A stretch of 64,000 bases of DNA from Dermatophilaceae bacterium Sec6.4 (GCA_039636865.1 CP144172.1:1178001-1242000), one strand, 5' to 3'; shown: positions 1 through 8,912, numbered from the stretch's first letter. Program-made: numbers and translations. The notes: generated from the letters alone by a model not told the origin.

Positions 1-371
1 ACGAACACCGCGCGGGCAAACCCCGCGAGGAGGCATCGCGAGCGCTGGACCGGTACGAGTTGGCGCACGCGGCCGAGCAGACGTTCGCCTCGCTGTCCGG
101 TGGTCAGCAGGCCCGGTTCCAGATCCTGTTGCTGGAGTTGTCCGGAGCTACCTTGCTACTGCTGGATGAGCCCACCGACAACCTAGACCTGCACTCGGCC
201 GAGGCATTGGAGGAAGGCCTCGAGGCGTTCGAAGGCACGGTCGTGGCCGTCACGCACGATCGGTGGTTCGCGCGCGGTTTCGACCGGTTCCTGGTCTTCG
301 GCCAGGACGGCGAGGTGTACGAGCCGAACGAGCCCGTATGGGACGAACGTCGGGTACGACGCCGACGCTGA
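1..371 (+). CDS. ABC-F family ATPase, C-terminal end (partial)
   Basis: The gene enters from the left edge; the reading frame is open from base 3. The visible 122 residues hold the second nucleotide-binding domain of an ABC protein: signature LSGGQQ, Walker B LLLLDEPTDNLD, and the switch histidine in VTHDR. There are no membrane segments and the DEPTDNLD form is typical of ABC-F proteins, which act on ribosomes (antibiotic protection or translation-factor roles). Which ABC-F subfamily cannot be told, because the first ATPase domain and the linker lie outside the window. It ends in a basic RRVRRRR tail just before a strong hairpin. Confidence 0.85.
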   Translation, partial: EHRAGKPREEASRALDRYELAHAAEQTFASLSGGQQARFQILLLELSGATLLLLDEPTDNLDLHSAEALEEGLEAFEGTVVAVTHDRWFARGFDRFLVFGQDGEVYEPNEPVWDERRVRRRR

Positions 372-381
372 CGGTGTTGGC

Positions 382-417
382 CGGTCGTTGACGGTGTTCA
401 ACGACCGTCAACGACCG
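382..417. terminator. Bidirectional terminator hairpin between ABC-F and ArsR-like genes
   Basis: Perfect 14-bp inverted repeat CGGTCGTTGACGGT (382-395) / ACCGTCAACGACCG (404-417) with an 8-nt loop. It sits between the stop codons of two convergent genes, so it can serve both. Part of one arm (ACGACCGTCA) is also directly repeated at 401-410 and 411-420. There is no U-tract, as is common for actinobacterial terminators. Confidence 0.7.
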
Positions 418-436
418 TCAATGGCCGCCGATACCG

Positions 437-1024
437 TCAACGTGCTGGTTTCGTGTCGACGGGGAGCAACGTCGTGTACGCCGCCACGCGTCGCGCGCCT
501 GGGCTGCCCGCCCCGATCCGCCGGTACCGCGCGAACACCTCAGCGAGTTCGGCGCTCAGCGCCGACAGTTGCTCGGTGGTGAGCAGCACCGCGTGGTCCT
601 GGATGCCGCAGGATTCGCGCCAGGCCCGCGGCCAGTCGTCCTGCAGGTCGATCCAGGCGTCCGCGCGTTGGCCGACGTACTGCACGAGGTCGTGCTGCAG
701 CCAACGGGCGACCGCCGCTTCATCGGGATCCTGCACGTCGTCGGCGGCGAGATCTGAGCGCTCCGGTTGGGCAGCGGCCGCCCAGACCCTGCGGCGTCCG
801 ACGCCGGTCCCGGTGTCGTGGACGTGGCCCGCCTCGGCCAGCACTCTCAGGTGGTAACTCGTCGCGCCGGTATTGCTGTCCAGCGCTGCGGCGAGCAATG
901 TTGCCGTGGCCGGTCCATGGACTCTCAGTCGGGCCAGCAGCCGCGAGCGCAGGGGGTGGGCGAGCGCTCGCAGACTCGTGGGTCGGGTGATCTCATCGGC
1001 ATCAGAAATGGGCACTTTATGCAC
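437..1024 (-). CDS. ArsR-like winged-helix transcriptional regulator
   Basis: About 195 residues. The N-terminal third is a winged helix: RALAHPLRSRLLARL, then a recognition helix around TGATSYHLRVLAEAG, then a wing ending GRRRVW. The C-terminal half is helical with no recognised ligand domain, as in the HTH_20/ArsR-like regulators of Actinobacteria. The frame stays open far upstream into rplM, but homology to an HTH starts only after GTG 1024 (or GTG 1015). Neither start has a clear Shine-Dalgarno. The start codon lies inside a perfect palindrome (1019-1037), which suggests autorepression. The effector is unknown; no metal-binding cysteine pair is visible. Confidence 0.75.
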   Translation of the reverse strand: MHKVPISDADEITRPTSLRALAHPLRSRLLARLRVHGPATATLLAAALDSNTGATSYHLRVLAEAGHVHDTGTGVGRRRVWAAAAQPERSDLAADDVQDPDEAAVARWLQHDLVQYVGQRADAWIDLQDDWPRAWRESCGIQDHAVLLTTEQLSALSAELAEVFARYRRIGAGSPGARRVAAYTTLLPVDTKPAR

Positions 1025-1037
1025 AATACTTGTGCAT
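1019..1037. promoter_or_regulatory. Palindromic operator over the ArsR-like gene start
   Basis: ATGCACAA-TAC-TTGTGCAT is a perfect 8-bp inverted repeat with a 3-bp centre. It covers the GTG start (1024-1022) of the leftward winged-helix regulator. The size and symmetry suit a dimeric winged-helix protein, so autoregulation is the simplest reading. Confidence 0.55.
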
Positions 1038-1112
1038 AGATCCCGTGGATACCAGCTGTATTCCTGGACCGCACCGCTCGAGATCATTGCCATCCGGGCG
1101 TTCTCAGCCAAT

Positions 1113-1142
1113 TTGGGACCTGCGACGTCGGGTTCGTAGACT
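1113..1142 (+). promoter_or_regulatory. Candidate sigma-A promoter for rplM-rpsI
   Basis: TTGGGA (1113-1118) and TAGACT (1137-1142) are separated by 18 bp. This would give a leader of about 140 nt before rplM, as expected for a regulated ribosomal-protein operon. The rplM coding frame remains open through the leader, but no L13-like sequence occurs before 1289. Confidence 0.45.
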
Positions 1143-1288
1143 GTACGAGGCGCGGAAACGTGCCCCGAGATGTTCCAGTCGCGACCGTGCGCACGCGAGA
1201 TCAGCTTCTTCCTCGTGAACGAGCTTGTGTCGTTGCCAGATCGGTTCGGCAGTCCAGCACGAAAGACCACCCCAGAAAGTTGACGAAC

Positions 1289-1738
1289 GTGCGTACTTTC
1301 ACGCCCAAGCCGGCGCAGCTCCAGCAGGAGCGCGCCTGGCACATCATCGATGCCACCGACGTGGTGCTGGGCCGACTGGCCACGCACACGGCGAGCCTGC
1401 TGCGCGGCAAGCACAAGCCTGTTTTCGCGCCGCACGTCGACGCCGGTGACTTCGTCATCATCATCAACGCCGACAAGGTTGCGCTGACCGGTTCGAAGTT
1501 GCTGAAGAAGAAGGCTTACCGCCACTCGGGCTTCCCCGGCGGCCTCAAAGAGATCTCCTACATCGACCTGATGGCCAAGGACCCGGCGAGGGCCGTTGAG
1601 AAGGCTGTCCGGGGCATGATTCCCAAGACCAGCCTCGGTCGTGACCAGATGACCAAGCTCAAGGTCTATGCCGGTCCGAACCACCCGCACGGCGCCCAGC
1701 AGCCTGTGCCGTTCGAGATCACCCAGGTCGCGCAGTAA
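1289..1738 (+). CDS. rplM: Large ribosomal subunit protein uL13
   Basis: 149 residues, normal for L13. Family landmarks are [16 protein letters not shown] near the N-terminus, the [16 protein letters not shown] strand and the [16 protein letters not shown] tail. The start chosen is GTG 1289, because the protein then begins with the family-like VRTFTPKP and an AGAAAG Shine-Dalgarno lies 9 nt upstream. A TTG at 1280 is the alternative. L13 is an early assembly protein of the 50S subunit. It is followed after 39 bp by rpsI, the universal bacterial pairing. Confidence 0.97.
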   Translation: MRTFTPKPAQLQQERAWHIIDATDVVLGRLATHTASLLRGKHKPVFAPHVDAGDFVIIINADKVALTGSKLLKKKAYRHSGFPGGLKEISYIDLMAKDPARAVEKAVRGMIPKTSLGRDQMTKLKVYAGPNHPHGAQQPVPFEITQVAQ

Positions 1739-1777
1739 CGCGCCTGCGCCCCTACCCCTTCAGACTTCAGGAGAATC

Positions 1778-2296
1778 GTGGCTGACGATCAGACCACCGA
1801 GCAGGACGTCCTCGAAACGGACGAGCCCGCACTGTCCACCTACACCTCAGAGTCCAGCGGCCCCGTTGGCGAAGACGGCGAGGGCGCACCGCGTCGTCGC
1901 ACCGCGTCCGAGCCCGGCGCCGGCACCGGCCGCCGCAAGCAGGCGATTGCGCGGGTGCGCATTGTGCCCGGCACCGGCGAATGGACGGTCAACGGCCGCA
2001 CCCTGGCGCAGTACTTCCCCAACAAGGTCCACCAGCAGCTGGTCAACGACCCGTTCACCATCCTCGAGCTCGACGGTGCCTACGACGTGCTCGTGCGGGT
2101 CACCGGTGGTGGCCCCTCCGGCCAGGCCGGCGCCGTCCGCCTCGGTGTTGCTCGTTCGCTGAACGGCATCGACCCCGAGCTCAACCGCGCGCCGCTGAAG
2201 AAGGCCGGCTTCCTGACTCGTGACGCCCGCGTCCCCGAGCGCAAGAAGGCCGGTTTGAAGAAGGCCCGTAAGGCTCCTCAGTACAGCAAGCGCTGA
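1778..2296 (+). CDS. rpsI: Small ribosomal subunit protein uS9
   Basis: 172 residues with GTG start and a good CAGGAG Shine-Dalgarno. The last ~125 residues are S9 ([14 protein letters not shown] at the beginning, [13 protein letters not shown], and the terminal YSKR that reaches the P-site tRNA). The first ~45 residues are an acidic, low-complexity extension rich in E, D, S and T; such extensions are common in actinobacterial S9. Second gene of the rplM operon, closed by a hairpin at 2338-2379. Confidence 0.97.
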   Translation: MADDQTTEQDVLETDEPALSTYTSESSGPVGEDGEGAPRRRTASEPGAGTGRRKQAIARVRIVPGTGEWTVNGRTLAQYFPNKVHQQLVNDPFTILELDGAYDVLVRVTGGGPSGQAGAVRLGVARSLNGIDPELNRAPLKKAGFLTRDARVPERKKAGLKKARKAPQYSKR

Positions 2297-2337
2297 TCTC
2301 GACCGCGGACCGACGATGCTCTGGTATCGCGGCCCGC

Positions 2338-2379
2338 AACGACCCTGGTTTCCTGCCACTGCAGGGGGCCGGGGTCGTT
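2338..2379 (+). terminator. Terminator after rpsI
   Basis: AACGACCCTGG (2338-2348) pairs with CCGGGGTCGTT (2369-2379) with one G-U pair. Inside the 20-nt loop CCTGC (2352-2356) pairs with GCAGG (2361-2365), extending the structure. A T-rich stretch follows (TTTCGTC). It separates the ribosomal operon from glmM. Confidence 0.6.
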
Positions 2380-2420
2380 TCGTCTCGGCGATGCAGGTCG
2401 TCGGTGTAGAAGGAGACTGC

Positions 2421-3779
2421 ATGACAAGAATGTTCGGCACCGATGGGGTGCGTGGCCTCGCCAACCGTGAGGTAACCGCAGAGCTGGCGCTAGGTCTTGC
2501 CGCTGCAGCGGCACGGGTGCTGTCCGAACGGGGCGAGCTCGCCGGCCATCGGCCGCACGCCGTCGTCGGCCGTGACCCGCGCGCTTCGGGTGAGTTCCTG
2601 GCCGCCGCGACGATCGCAGGTCTTGCCTCCGCAGGGATTGACGTCTACGACGCGGGTGTCCTGCCGACCCCGGCAATCGCGTTCCTCACCGCTGAGAGCG
2701 ACGCCGATCTGGGCGTCATGATCTCTGCGTCGCACAACCCGATGGCCGACAACGGCATCAAGTTCTTCTCCCGTGGCGGGCACAAACTCGCCGATACGGT
2801 CGAGGATGCGATCGAGGCGCACCTGACCAGCGACTGGGACCGCCCGATCGGCGCTGCGGTGGGCCGGGTCACGGCCTACCCCGACGGCGCCGAGAAGTAC
2901 ATCGCACACCTGCTCAGCGCCCTACCGCAGCTGGAGCAGGGGCTGAACGGTCTGCACATAGTTCTCGACGCCGCCAATGGTGCGGCGTGGGACGTGGGGG
3001 CGCGCGCGTTCGCGCAGGCGGGAGCCCGCCTGGACCTGATCGGTGCTGCCCCGGACGGCATCAATATCAATGACGGATGCGGATCGACCCACCTCGAGCC
3101 GCTGCAACGAGCGGTGCTTGGTTCCGGCGCCGATTTCGGTCTGGCGTTCGACGGTGACGCCGATCGCTGCCTGGCCGTGGACGGCGACGGTCAGATCGTG
3201 GACGGCGACCAGATCATGGCGGTCCTCGCGATCGATTTGAAGCGGCGCGGCAAGTTGGCGCAGGACACCCTCGTTGCGACGGTGATGAGCAACCTCGGAC
3301 TGCACCACGCCATGCGTGCGGCGGGCATCAAGGTCCGCCAGACCGGTGTCGGCGATCGTTACGTACTGGCGGAGATGCGGGAGTCGCAACTTTCGCTCGG
3401 CGGTGAACAGTCCGGACACGTGATCGTGTCCGAGTACGGCACCACCGGTGACGGTGTGTTGACGGGACTGTTGCTGGCCGCGTGCGTTGCCTCGCAGGGC
3501 AGTTCGCTGGCCCAGTTGGCGGGATGCGTCACGCGACTACCGCAACGCCTGGTCAACGTGCCACACGTCGACAAGGACGCGGTGGACCACCACGCAGGTG
3601 TGCAGGCAGCGGTAACGCAGGTGCGGGCCGAGCTCGGTGACACCGGGCGGGTGCTCCTACGCAAATCCGGCACCGAACCGTTGGTGCGGGTCATGGTGGA
3701 GGCAGTCACTTCCCAGCAGGCAGACGAACTCGCTCATCGGTTGGCGGGCGTCGTCGCCGCCGAACTCGCGCTGGACTGA
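2421..3779 (+). CDS. glmM: Phosphoglucosamine mutase
   Basis: Interconverts glucosamine-6-phosphate and glucosamine-1-phosphate on the route to UDP-GlcNAc and cell wall. 452 residues, normal length. It begins MFGTDGVRG, carries the phosphoserine loop SASHNP (Ser about residue 104), the metal site DGDADR (about residue 245-250) and the sugar-phosphate loop RKSGTEP near the C-terminus. ATG 2421 is preceded by AGAAGGAGA. The frame is open upstream to 2316, but that part is non-homologous leader and terminator. Its position after rplM-rpsI is conserved in Actinobacteria. Confidence 0.96.
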   Translation: MTRMFGTDGVRGLANREVTAELALGLAAAAARVLSERGELAGHRPHAVVGRDPRASGEFLAAATIAGLASAGIDVYDAGVLPTPAIAFLTAESDADLGVMISASHNPMADNGIKFFSRGGHKLADTVEDAIEAHLTSDWDRPIGAAVGRVTAYPDGAEKYIAHLLSALPQLEQGLNGLHIVLDAANGAAWDVGARAFAQAGARLDLIGAAPDGININDGCGSTHLEPLQRAVLGSGADFGLAFDGDADRCLAVDGDGQIVDGDQIMAVLAIDLKRRGKLAQDTLVATVMSNLGLHHAMRAAGIKVRQTGVGDRYVLAEMRESQLSLGGEQSGHVIVSEYGTTGDGVLTGLLLAACVASQGSSLAQLAGCVTRLPQRLVNVPHVDKDAVDHHAGVQAAVTQVRAELGDTGRVLLRKSGTEPLVRVMVEAVTSQQADELAHRLAGVVAAELALD

Positions 3780-3783
3780 GAGC

Positions 3784-3799
3784 GTCCTTCAGCAAGGAC
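3784..3799 (+). terminator. Short hairpin after glmM
   Basis: GTCCTT-CAGC-AAGGAC forms a 6-bp stem with a tetraloop immediately after the glmM stop, flanked by GC pairs. It is too short to be certain as a terminator. Confidence 0.3.
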
Positions 3800-3879
3800 C
3801 GCGAGGCGCGGGGAATTGTGAGCGTCGGCGGACGTTGCAACCGGTGTAACCAACAGGTTTTATGACGAAAGGTGTGTCC

Positions 3880-4302
3880 ATGCCGTACGAAGCCCTCGAT
3901 GAGGTCCTTTACACCACTGACGCGACTGCTGAGGGTGGCCGCGACGGCCACGTGAAGAGCGCAGACGGAGTCGTGGACCTGCTCCTCGGCAAGCCGGGCA
4001 GCACCTCCAACCCCAAGGCCAACCCCGAGACGCTCTTCGCGGCCGGGTATGCCTCCTGCTTCTCGGGTGCGTTGGCTGTTGTCGCCGGCAAGGCCGGACA
4101 CGACGTGAGTGAGTCCACCGTGACCGCATCGGTCAGCCTGGGCAAGGGTGCCTCCGGTTTCGGTATCGCGGTGAAGATCTCCGCGCACATCCCGGGCGTC
4201 GATCACGCAACCGCTCAGGACCTGGTCGATCAGGCTCACCAGGTCTGCCCGTACTCCAAGGCGACGCGCGGCAACATCGATGTGACGGTGTCCGCCGCCT
4301 AA
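3880..4302 (+). CDS. ohr: Organic hydroperoxide resistance protein (Ohr/OsmC family)
   Basis: Thiol peroxidase that reduces organic and fatty-acid hydroperoxides. 140 residues from ATG 3880, exactly the usual Ohr length, with GAAAGG 7 nt upstream; ATG 3862 in frame is an alternative. Both redox cysteines are present, in YASCFSGAL and in HQVCPYSKATRGN, along with the GGRDGHV segment near the N-terminus. It is monocistronic and convergent with glpD, sharing its stop region (4299-4302). No OhrR-type regulator gene lies next to it. Confidence 0.93.
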   Translation: MPYEALDEVLYTTDATAEGGRDGHVKSADGVVDLLLGKPGSTSNPKANPETLFAAGYASCFSGALAVVAGKAGHDVSESTVTASVSLGKGASGFGIAVKISAHIPGVDHATAQDLVDQAHQVCPYSKATRGNIDVTVSAA

Positions 4303-5822
4303 CTCGATCTGACTGCCTCGACCGCGTCCTGTGCTGCTTGTGCGGCCAGGGCGCGGTCTGCGTCCACCAGCCCGATGCGGGTACGCCGGTCCAGCAGGTC
4401 TGCTGCGCTGAGCGCACCCTCGTGGCTCATCCCGTAAGCGAATTCGGCGTGCGTGGTGGGCAGACCCGCAGCGACCGATCCCCACAGCTCGGGGTCAGCG
4501 CGCAGTGCGGGCGCCTCGATTCCGTAGCGACGGGTCAGCCGTTTCGGCGCATCGATCTGCGCCAGGATTGACGGCGGCGCCGCCCCGACCAGGGGGGTAC
4601 GCGCGGTCACGCAGGGTCCCGCAGCCAGGTCGGCGACCCGCACCGCCGCATCGACGGCGTCCTGCGCCATGCGGCGGTAGGTGGTGAGTTTGCCACCGAC
4701 CACCGTCACCTGTGCGCCTTCGGTGATCACGCTGTGGTTGCGGGACAGGTCCGCAGTGGCGCCGTCTCCGGTGTCCAGCAGAGGCCGCAGGCCCGCGAAC
4801 GTGCCGAGGACGTCGCTGCGCGTCAGGGGTACCTGCAGCACCGTATTGACCGTGTTCAGGAGAAAGTCGATCTCGGCCTGGGTCGCGGTCGGTTCATCCG
4901 GGAGCTGACCCTGCACCGGTTCGTCGGTCAGCCCGATGAAGGTGCGCCCGTCCGGTTGCGGCACCGCGAAGACGTACCGCGCGAAGGTGCCTGGAATCGC
5001 GGCGTTCACCACGGCGTCCGGGCAGCCCACTGCATCCGTGGACACGACGAGGTGAGATCCACGCGACGGTCGCAGCCGGACATTCGGGGACAGTTGCCCG
5101 GCCCACACTCCTGTCGCGTTGATGATGCACCGGGCGTGCAGGTCGCATTCGGCGCCGGTCAGCTCGTCCCGGATCCGAGCCTCGCGTTCCCCGATCTGCA
5201 GTGCCCGGACCCGCGTCAGCACGTTGGCACCGTGCCCGGCAGCCGTCCTGGCCACCGCGACGACCAGTCGCGCGTCATCCTCCAGCTGCCCGTCCCAGCC
5301 CACAGATCCGCCCCGCAGGCCGACTCGGCGGACTCCCGGTGCGATGCTCAGCACCTGCGAGGCGTTCAGGCGCCGCGGCGGCGGAAGCAACTCGGACGGC
5401 GTGCGGGCGGACCGCCGCAGCACGTCCCCGGCCCGCAGGCCGACGTACGTGAGCGCCGCATCCCCTCGCCCGGCCGTCTCGTAACTCGGCATCAGCCACG
5501 CACCCCGTCGCACCAGGTGCGGCGCCGTCCGGGTCATCAGGATGTGCCGCTCGAGCGCGCTTTCGCGGGCGATACCGACCTGACCGCGAGCCAGGTAGCG
5601 CAACCCGCCATGCGCGAGCTTGGAGCTCCAACGGGAGGTACCGAACGCGAGATCATGCGCATCGATGGCGGCGACCCGTAGGCCGCGGCTGGCCGCGTCC
5701 AGGGCGATCCCGGTGCCGGTGATACCCAGGCCGATGACCAGCAGGTCCAGTTCGCGCCCATCGACCAGGGCAGCGAGTTCGCGCTGGCGGCGGGCGGCGT
5801 TCAGGCGGGTGTCGCCGCTCAC
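4299..5822 (-). CDS. glpD: FAD-dependent glycerol-3-phosphate dehydrogenase
   Basis: Oxidises glycerol-3-phosphate to DHAP at the membrane and passes electrons to quinones. About 507 residues. The N-terminal FAD fold is GLGITGTGIALDAASRG, followed by SSKLAHGGLRYL, and VVGGKLTTYRRMA lies in the C-terminal half, with a DAO_C domain after it. The start is GTG 5822, whose GTGA overlaps the stop of the upstream TetR gene, so the two are translationally coupled. Upstream sequence in the same frame is the TetR gene in another frame. It belongs with the divergent AGPS-like oxidase and lipid kinase. Confidence 0.93.
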   Translation of the reverse strand: MSGDTRLNAARRQRELAALVDGRELDLLVIGLGITGTGIALDAASRGLRVAAIDAHDLAFGTSRWSSKLAHGGLRYLARGQVGIARESALERHILMTRTAPHLVRRGAWLMPSYETAGRGDAALTYVGLRAGDVLRRSARTPSELLPPPRRLNASQVLSIAPGVRRVGLRGGSVGWDGQLEDDARLVVAVARTAAGHGANVLTRVRALQIGEREARIRDELTGAECDLHARCIINATGVWAGQLSPNVRLRPSRGSHLVVSTDAVGCPDAVVNAAIPGTFARYVFAVPQPDGRTFIGLTDEPVQGQLPDEPTATQAEIDFLLNTVNTVLQVPLTRSDVLGTFAGLRPLLDTGDGATADLSRNHSVITEGAQVTVVGGKLTTYRRMAQDAVDAAVRVADLAAGPCVTARTPLVGAAPPSILAQIDAPKRLTRRYGIEAPALRADPELWGSVAAGLPTTHAEFAYGMSHEGALSAADLLDRRTRIGLVDADRALAAQAAQDAVEAVRSS

Positions 5823-6418
5823 CGCAGATAGCTCTCGACGGCCGTGGTCAGCTCGCGGCGCGCGATGCGATCGGTGTAGCGGTCCTCGATCATCGTGGAC
5901 GACGAGACGACGTAGCCGTGGGCCAGCAGCAAGACGGTGCGGGCCAGGACATCGGGTCGTCCCTTGCGGACGTCGCCGTGGCGTTGCCCGGCACGGATGT
6001 GGCTGGTGAGGGTGCTCAGCAACAGGTCCTGCACTCGGCCACGGCGGTTCAGCAGGTACGGCAGCAGGAGCTCCGGATCGACGTCGACCATCTTGACGAA
6101 GAGCGGGTCGGTGCAGATCTGAGTCGCGGCGGTCGTCACGGCACGGGCGATCTCGGCGGCGTTGATCGGTGTGCCTGCGTCCTCGTGCAGGGCAGTGCCC
6201 GCACCGGTGAACTCTCGCGTCATCAGATCGGCGGTCAGGGCATTCATGTCGGGCCATCGGCGGTAGACCGTCATTCGGGATACACCGGCGCGCCTGGCGA
6301 CGTCGGTCATTGTCGTGCGCCGCCAGCCGACGGCGAGCACGCAGTCGCGGGCAGCATCGAGTAGAGACTCTTCACCGGTCCCGTTGCTACGAACGGTATT
6401 GTTACGCATTGACGACAT
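5819..6418 (-). CDS. TetR family regulator of the glycerolipid locus
   Basis: 199 residues. The helix-turn-helix is near the N-terminus: MTDVARRAGVSRMTVYRRWPDMNAL, about residues 38-62. The C-terminal ligand domain is of the TetR_C type seen beside glpD1 in mycobacteria (Rv2250c, from memory). It is cotranscribed with glpD and divergent from the flavoprotein gene. Its start codon overlaps the palindrome GACATATGTC, so it probably represses itself and the divergent operon. ATG 6409 is an alternative start. Confidence 0.88.
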   Translation of the reverse strand: MSSMRNNTVRSNGTGEESLLDAARDCVLAVGWRRTTMTDVARRAGVSRMTVYRRWPDMNALTADLMTREFTGAGTALHEDAGTPINAAEIARAVTTAATQICTDPLFVKMVDVDPELLLPYLLNRRGRVQDLLLSTLTSHIRAGQRHGDVRKGRPDVLARTVLLLAHGYVVSSSTMIEDRYTDRIARRELTTAVESYLR

Positions 6419-6445
6419 ATGTCACACTCTATCGCATGAGTGACA
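6414..6445. promoter_or_regulatory. Divergent operator region between TetR and flavoprotein genes
   Basis: The palindrome GACATATGTC (6414-6423) is followed by TGTCAC (6420-6425) and its inverse GTGACA (6440-6445). Only 17 bp separate the two divergent start codons (6418 and 6436), so the repeats overlap both translation starts. This is a natural site for the adjacent TetR protein. Confidence 0.5.
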
Positions 6446-8049
6446 CTATGCACTGGGCCCGGTGGGGCGATCCTGCCCGGGAGATGCAACTGGCCGGTCC
6501 GACGCGGGCGCTCATCGACGCAGCCTTCGGTGCGCGCTCGGCGACACCACCAGTGCAGGAGTCCCAGATACCGATCGCGGCGTGCGGGCTGATGCCCGAC
6601 GCGTTGTCGGCGCTGACCGAAGTGGTGGGTCAGGCGTACGTCGACATCTCAGCTGCGACCCGCCTGAGGCATACGGGCGGCAAGTCCACCAGTGATCTGC
6701 TGCGCCGGCGTCGCGGAGACGCGGCGAACGCGCCGGACGCGGTGGTGCGGCCGGCGACCCACGAGCAGGTGCAGACACTGCTGGCTATCTGTGCCGCGCA
6801 CCACCTCGTGGTCGTGCCGTTCGGCGGGGGTACCTCGGTCGTGGGCGGCCTGGACGGTTCTGCGGGCGGGGAACGTGGCTGGGTAGCCCTGGATCTGGGT
6901 CGGCTGGACCGGCTGCTCGATATCGACCTGATCTCCATGACAGCGACCCTGCAGGCGGGTGTCACCGGCCCGGATGCCGAGCGATTGCTCGGCAAGCAGG
7001 GGTTGACGTTGGGCCACTTCCCGCAATCGTTCGAATATGCATCGATCGGGGGTTTTGCAGCGACCCGGTCCAGCGGACAGGCCTCCAGCGGCTACGGACG
7101 GTTCGACGAGATGGTGGTCGGGATGACGGTCGCTACCCCGCGTGGCACGTGGCGGCTCGGATCCGCCCCGATGACGGCGGCCGGGCCGGACCTGCGACAG
7201 ATGCTCCTCGGCTCCGAGGGCGCCTTCGGTGTCATCACCTCGGTGCGGCTCGCCGTGCACCTTGCGCCGCAGGTGCAGGAATATCAGACATGGCGGCTTG
7301 CGTCGTTCCAAGACGGCGCGAACGCACTGCGCGCACTGGTCCAGGAGGGTCTGAACCCCACGGTCCTGCGGTTGTCGGACGAGATGGAGACTGCAGTCAA
7401 CCTGGCGAGCCCGGTCGACATCGGGACCGAGCAGGGAGGGATCTCCGGCGGGGTGTCGATGGTCTGCGGTTATGAGGGCACCCGGGTTCGCGTCGACCGG
7501 ATGCGTCGGGAGGTCGAGGATCGGTTGCGGGAGCTGGGTGCGGTTCCGCAGGACAATCAGAGCAACGAGAGCAGCAAGGACGGCGCGAGCTGGGCCGCGG
7601 GCCGGTTCGACGGACCGTATCTGCGGGATGCCCTGCTGGACGAGGGGTTGCTGGTCGAGACGCTGGAGACAGCCGGATTCTGGAGCGACCTGCCGGCCGT
7701 CTACTCAGCCGTTTCCGGGGCCGTCGTCCAAGCGTTGTCCGACGGGACGACGAGCCCCATCGTGATGTGTCACATTTCGCACCTCTACCGCACCGGCGCT
7801 TCGCTCTATTTCACGGTGGTCTGTCCCCAGGATGCGGATCCGGTGGCTCAGTGGGCCCGTGCCAAAGTCGCGGCGAACGATGCGATACGGGGGTGTGGCG
7901 CGACGATCACCCATCACCACGGCGTCGGCGTCGATCATCGACCGTGGCTGGCGACGGAGATCGGCGAGCTCGGCGTCGATGTACTGCGCGCCGTCAAGGA
8001 GTGCCTCGATCCGCAGGGTGTGCTCAACCCAGGGGTGCTCATCCCGTGA
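6436..8049 (+). CDS. FAD-binding oxidase, alkyl-DHAP synthase-like
   Basis: About 537 residues from ATG 6436. The PCMH-type FAD domain has VVPFGGGTSVVGG (about residue 130) and SIGGFAATRSSGQASSGYGRFDEMV (about 205). The C-terminal oxidase domain has the histidine-rich ITHHHGVGVDHRPWL near residue 500. These are hallmarks of the alkyldihydroxyacetonephosphate synthase/D-lactate dehydrogenase superfamily; the bacterial substrate is not established. The neighbours glpD (DHAP producer) and a lipid kinase support a glycerolipid or ether-lipid role. The lipid kinase overlaps its stop by GTGA. Confidence 0.85.
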   Translation: MSDTMHWARWGDPAREMQLAGPTRALIDAAFGARSATPPVQESQIPIAACGLMPDALSALTEVVGQAYVDISAATRLRHTGGKSTSDLLRRRRGDAANAPDAVVRPATHEQVQTLLAICAAHHLVVVPFGGGTSVVGGLDGSAGGERGWVALDLGRLDRLLDIDLISMTATLQAGVTGPDAERLLGKQGLTLGHFPQSFEYASIGGFAATRSSGQASSGYGRFDEMVVGMTVATPRGTWRLGSAPMTAAGPDLRQMLLGSEGAFGVITSVRLAVHLAPQVQEYQTWRLASFQDGANALRALVQEGLNPTVLRLSDEMETAVNLASPVDIGTEQGGISGGVSMVCGYEGTRVRVDRMRREVEDRLRELGAVPQDNQSNESSKDGASWAAGRFDGPYLRDALLDEGLLVETLETAGFWSDLPAVYSAVSGAVVQALSDGTTSPIVMCHISHLYRTGASLYFTVVCPQDADPVAQWARAKVAANDAIRGCGATITHHHGVGVDHRPWLATEIGELGVDVLRAVKECLDPQGVLNPGVLIP

Positions 8050-8912
8050 ACACGTTTCAGGTGGTGATCAACCCGTCCTCCGGTAGTGGCAATGCGGCGG
8101 GCACCGCACAGCCGGTCATCGATGCATTGCGGGCACGTGGCGCCAGAGTGCGCACCACGATGAGTCCGGGTCCGCAGGCCGCTGATGCGCTGGTGGCAGC
8201 CAGCGCGGCGGCAGGGGAGCGGTGCATTGCCGTGGGCGGTGACGGAATGGTCAGTTCGATGGTTGGTCCCGTGTTCCGGTACGGCGTCGAGTTCGGGATC
8301 ATTCCCGCGGGCCGGGGCAACGACTTCGCACGCCAACTGGGTGTGCCCTTCGATCCGGAGCAGCAGGCGTCGGCGCTGCTGGCGCCGACGGCTACCGCGG
8401 TCGACGCGATCGCGGTAGCGGATCGAGTGGTTGCCGGCAGTGTCTACGCGGGTGTCGATTCGCGCACCTCGCAGATCGTCAACGGGCTGCACCGGATGCC
8501 GACAGCACTGCAATACCCGTACGGCGCGGTGCGCTCGCTCGCGACCTTTCCCCGCACTGCTTACACAGTGACGATCGACGGTGCAGTGCATCGTTACGAG
8601 GGATTCACGGTGGTGGTCGCCAACTCCGGGTACTACGGCAAAGGCATGCACATCGCGCCCGGCGCCGATGTGCGCGACGGGCTCCTGGACGTGGTGATGA
8701 TTGCGGCGGGTAGCCGCGCGCGCTTTATCGCTCGGTTACCCAGCGTCTACCGCGGCACGCACGTCGATCACCCGGAGATCACTGTGCTGCGCGGACGGAC
8801 CGTGACCATCGAAGCCCCGGGGGTGGTTGCCTACGCTGACGGTGAGCCGGTCTGCCCGCTGCCCGTTACCGCGGACGTGTTGCCTGCGGCATTACGCATG
8901 CTCCTCGGCTAG
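8046..8912 (+). CDS. Diacylglycerol/lipid kinase
   Basis: 288 residues, GTG start overlapping the previous stop. DAGK catalytic domain: VVINPSSGSG at the N-terminus, the nucleotide loop AVGGDGMVS, and IIPAGRGNDFARQLG. It probably phosphorylates diacylglycerol or a related lipid. In M. tuberculosis the syntenic kinase (Rv2252, as I recall) supplies phosphatidic acid for phosphatidylinositol mannosides. The second strand-rich domain ends ADGEPV. Its TAG stop overlaps the stop of the convergent MOSC gene. Confidence 0.9.
   Translation: MNTFQVVINPSSGSGNAAGTAQPVIDALRARGARVRTTMSPGPQAADALVAASAAAGERCIAVGGDGMVSSMVGPVFRYGVEFGIIPAGRGNDFARQLGVPFDPEQQASALLAPTATAVDAIAVADRVVAGSVYAGVDSRTSQIVNGLHRMPTALQYPYGAVRSLATFPRTAYTVTIDGAVHRYEGFTVVVANSGYYGKGMHIAPGADVRDGLLDVVMIAAGSRARFIARLPSVYRGTHVDHPEITVLRGRTVTIEAPGVVAYADGEPVCPLPVTADVLPAALRMLLG

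Noticed and set aside
1025..1690. Upstream extension of the ArsR-like frame to 417 residues
   Set aside because: The extension is antisense to rplM and has no homology. The winged helix starts only after GTG 1024.
3840..3861. Partly symmetrical TTGCAACCGGTGTAA before ohr as an OhrR operator
   Set aside because: The symmetry is imperfect, it does not resemble known OhrR sites, and no OhrR gene is adjacent.
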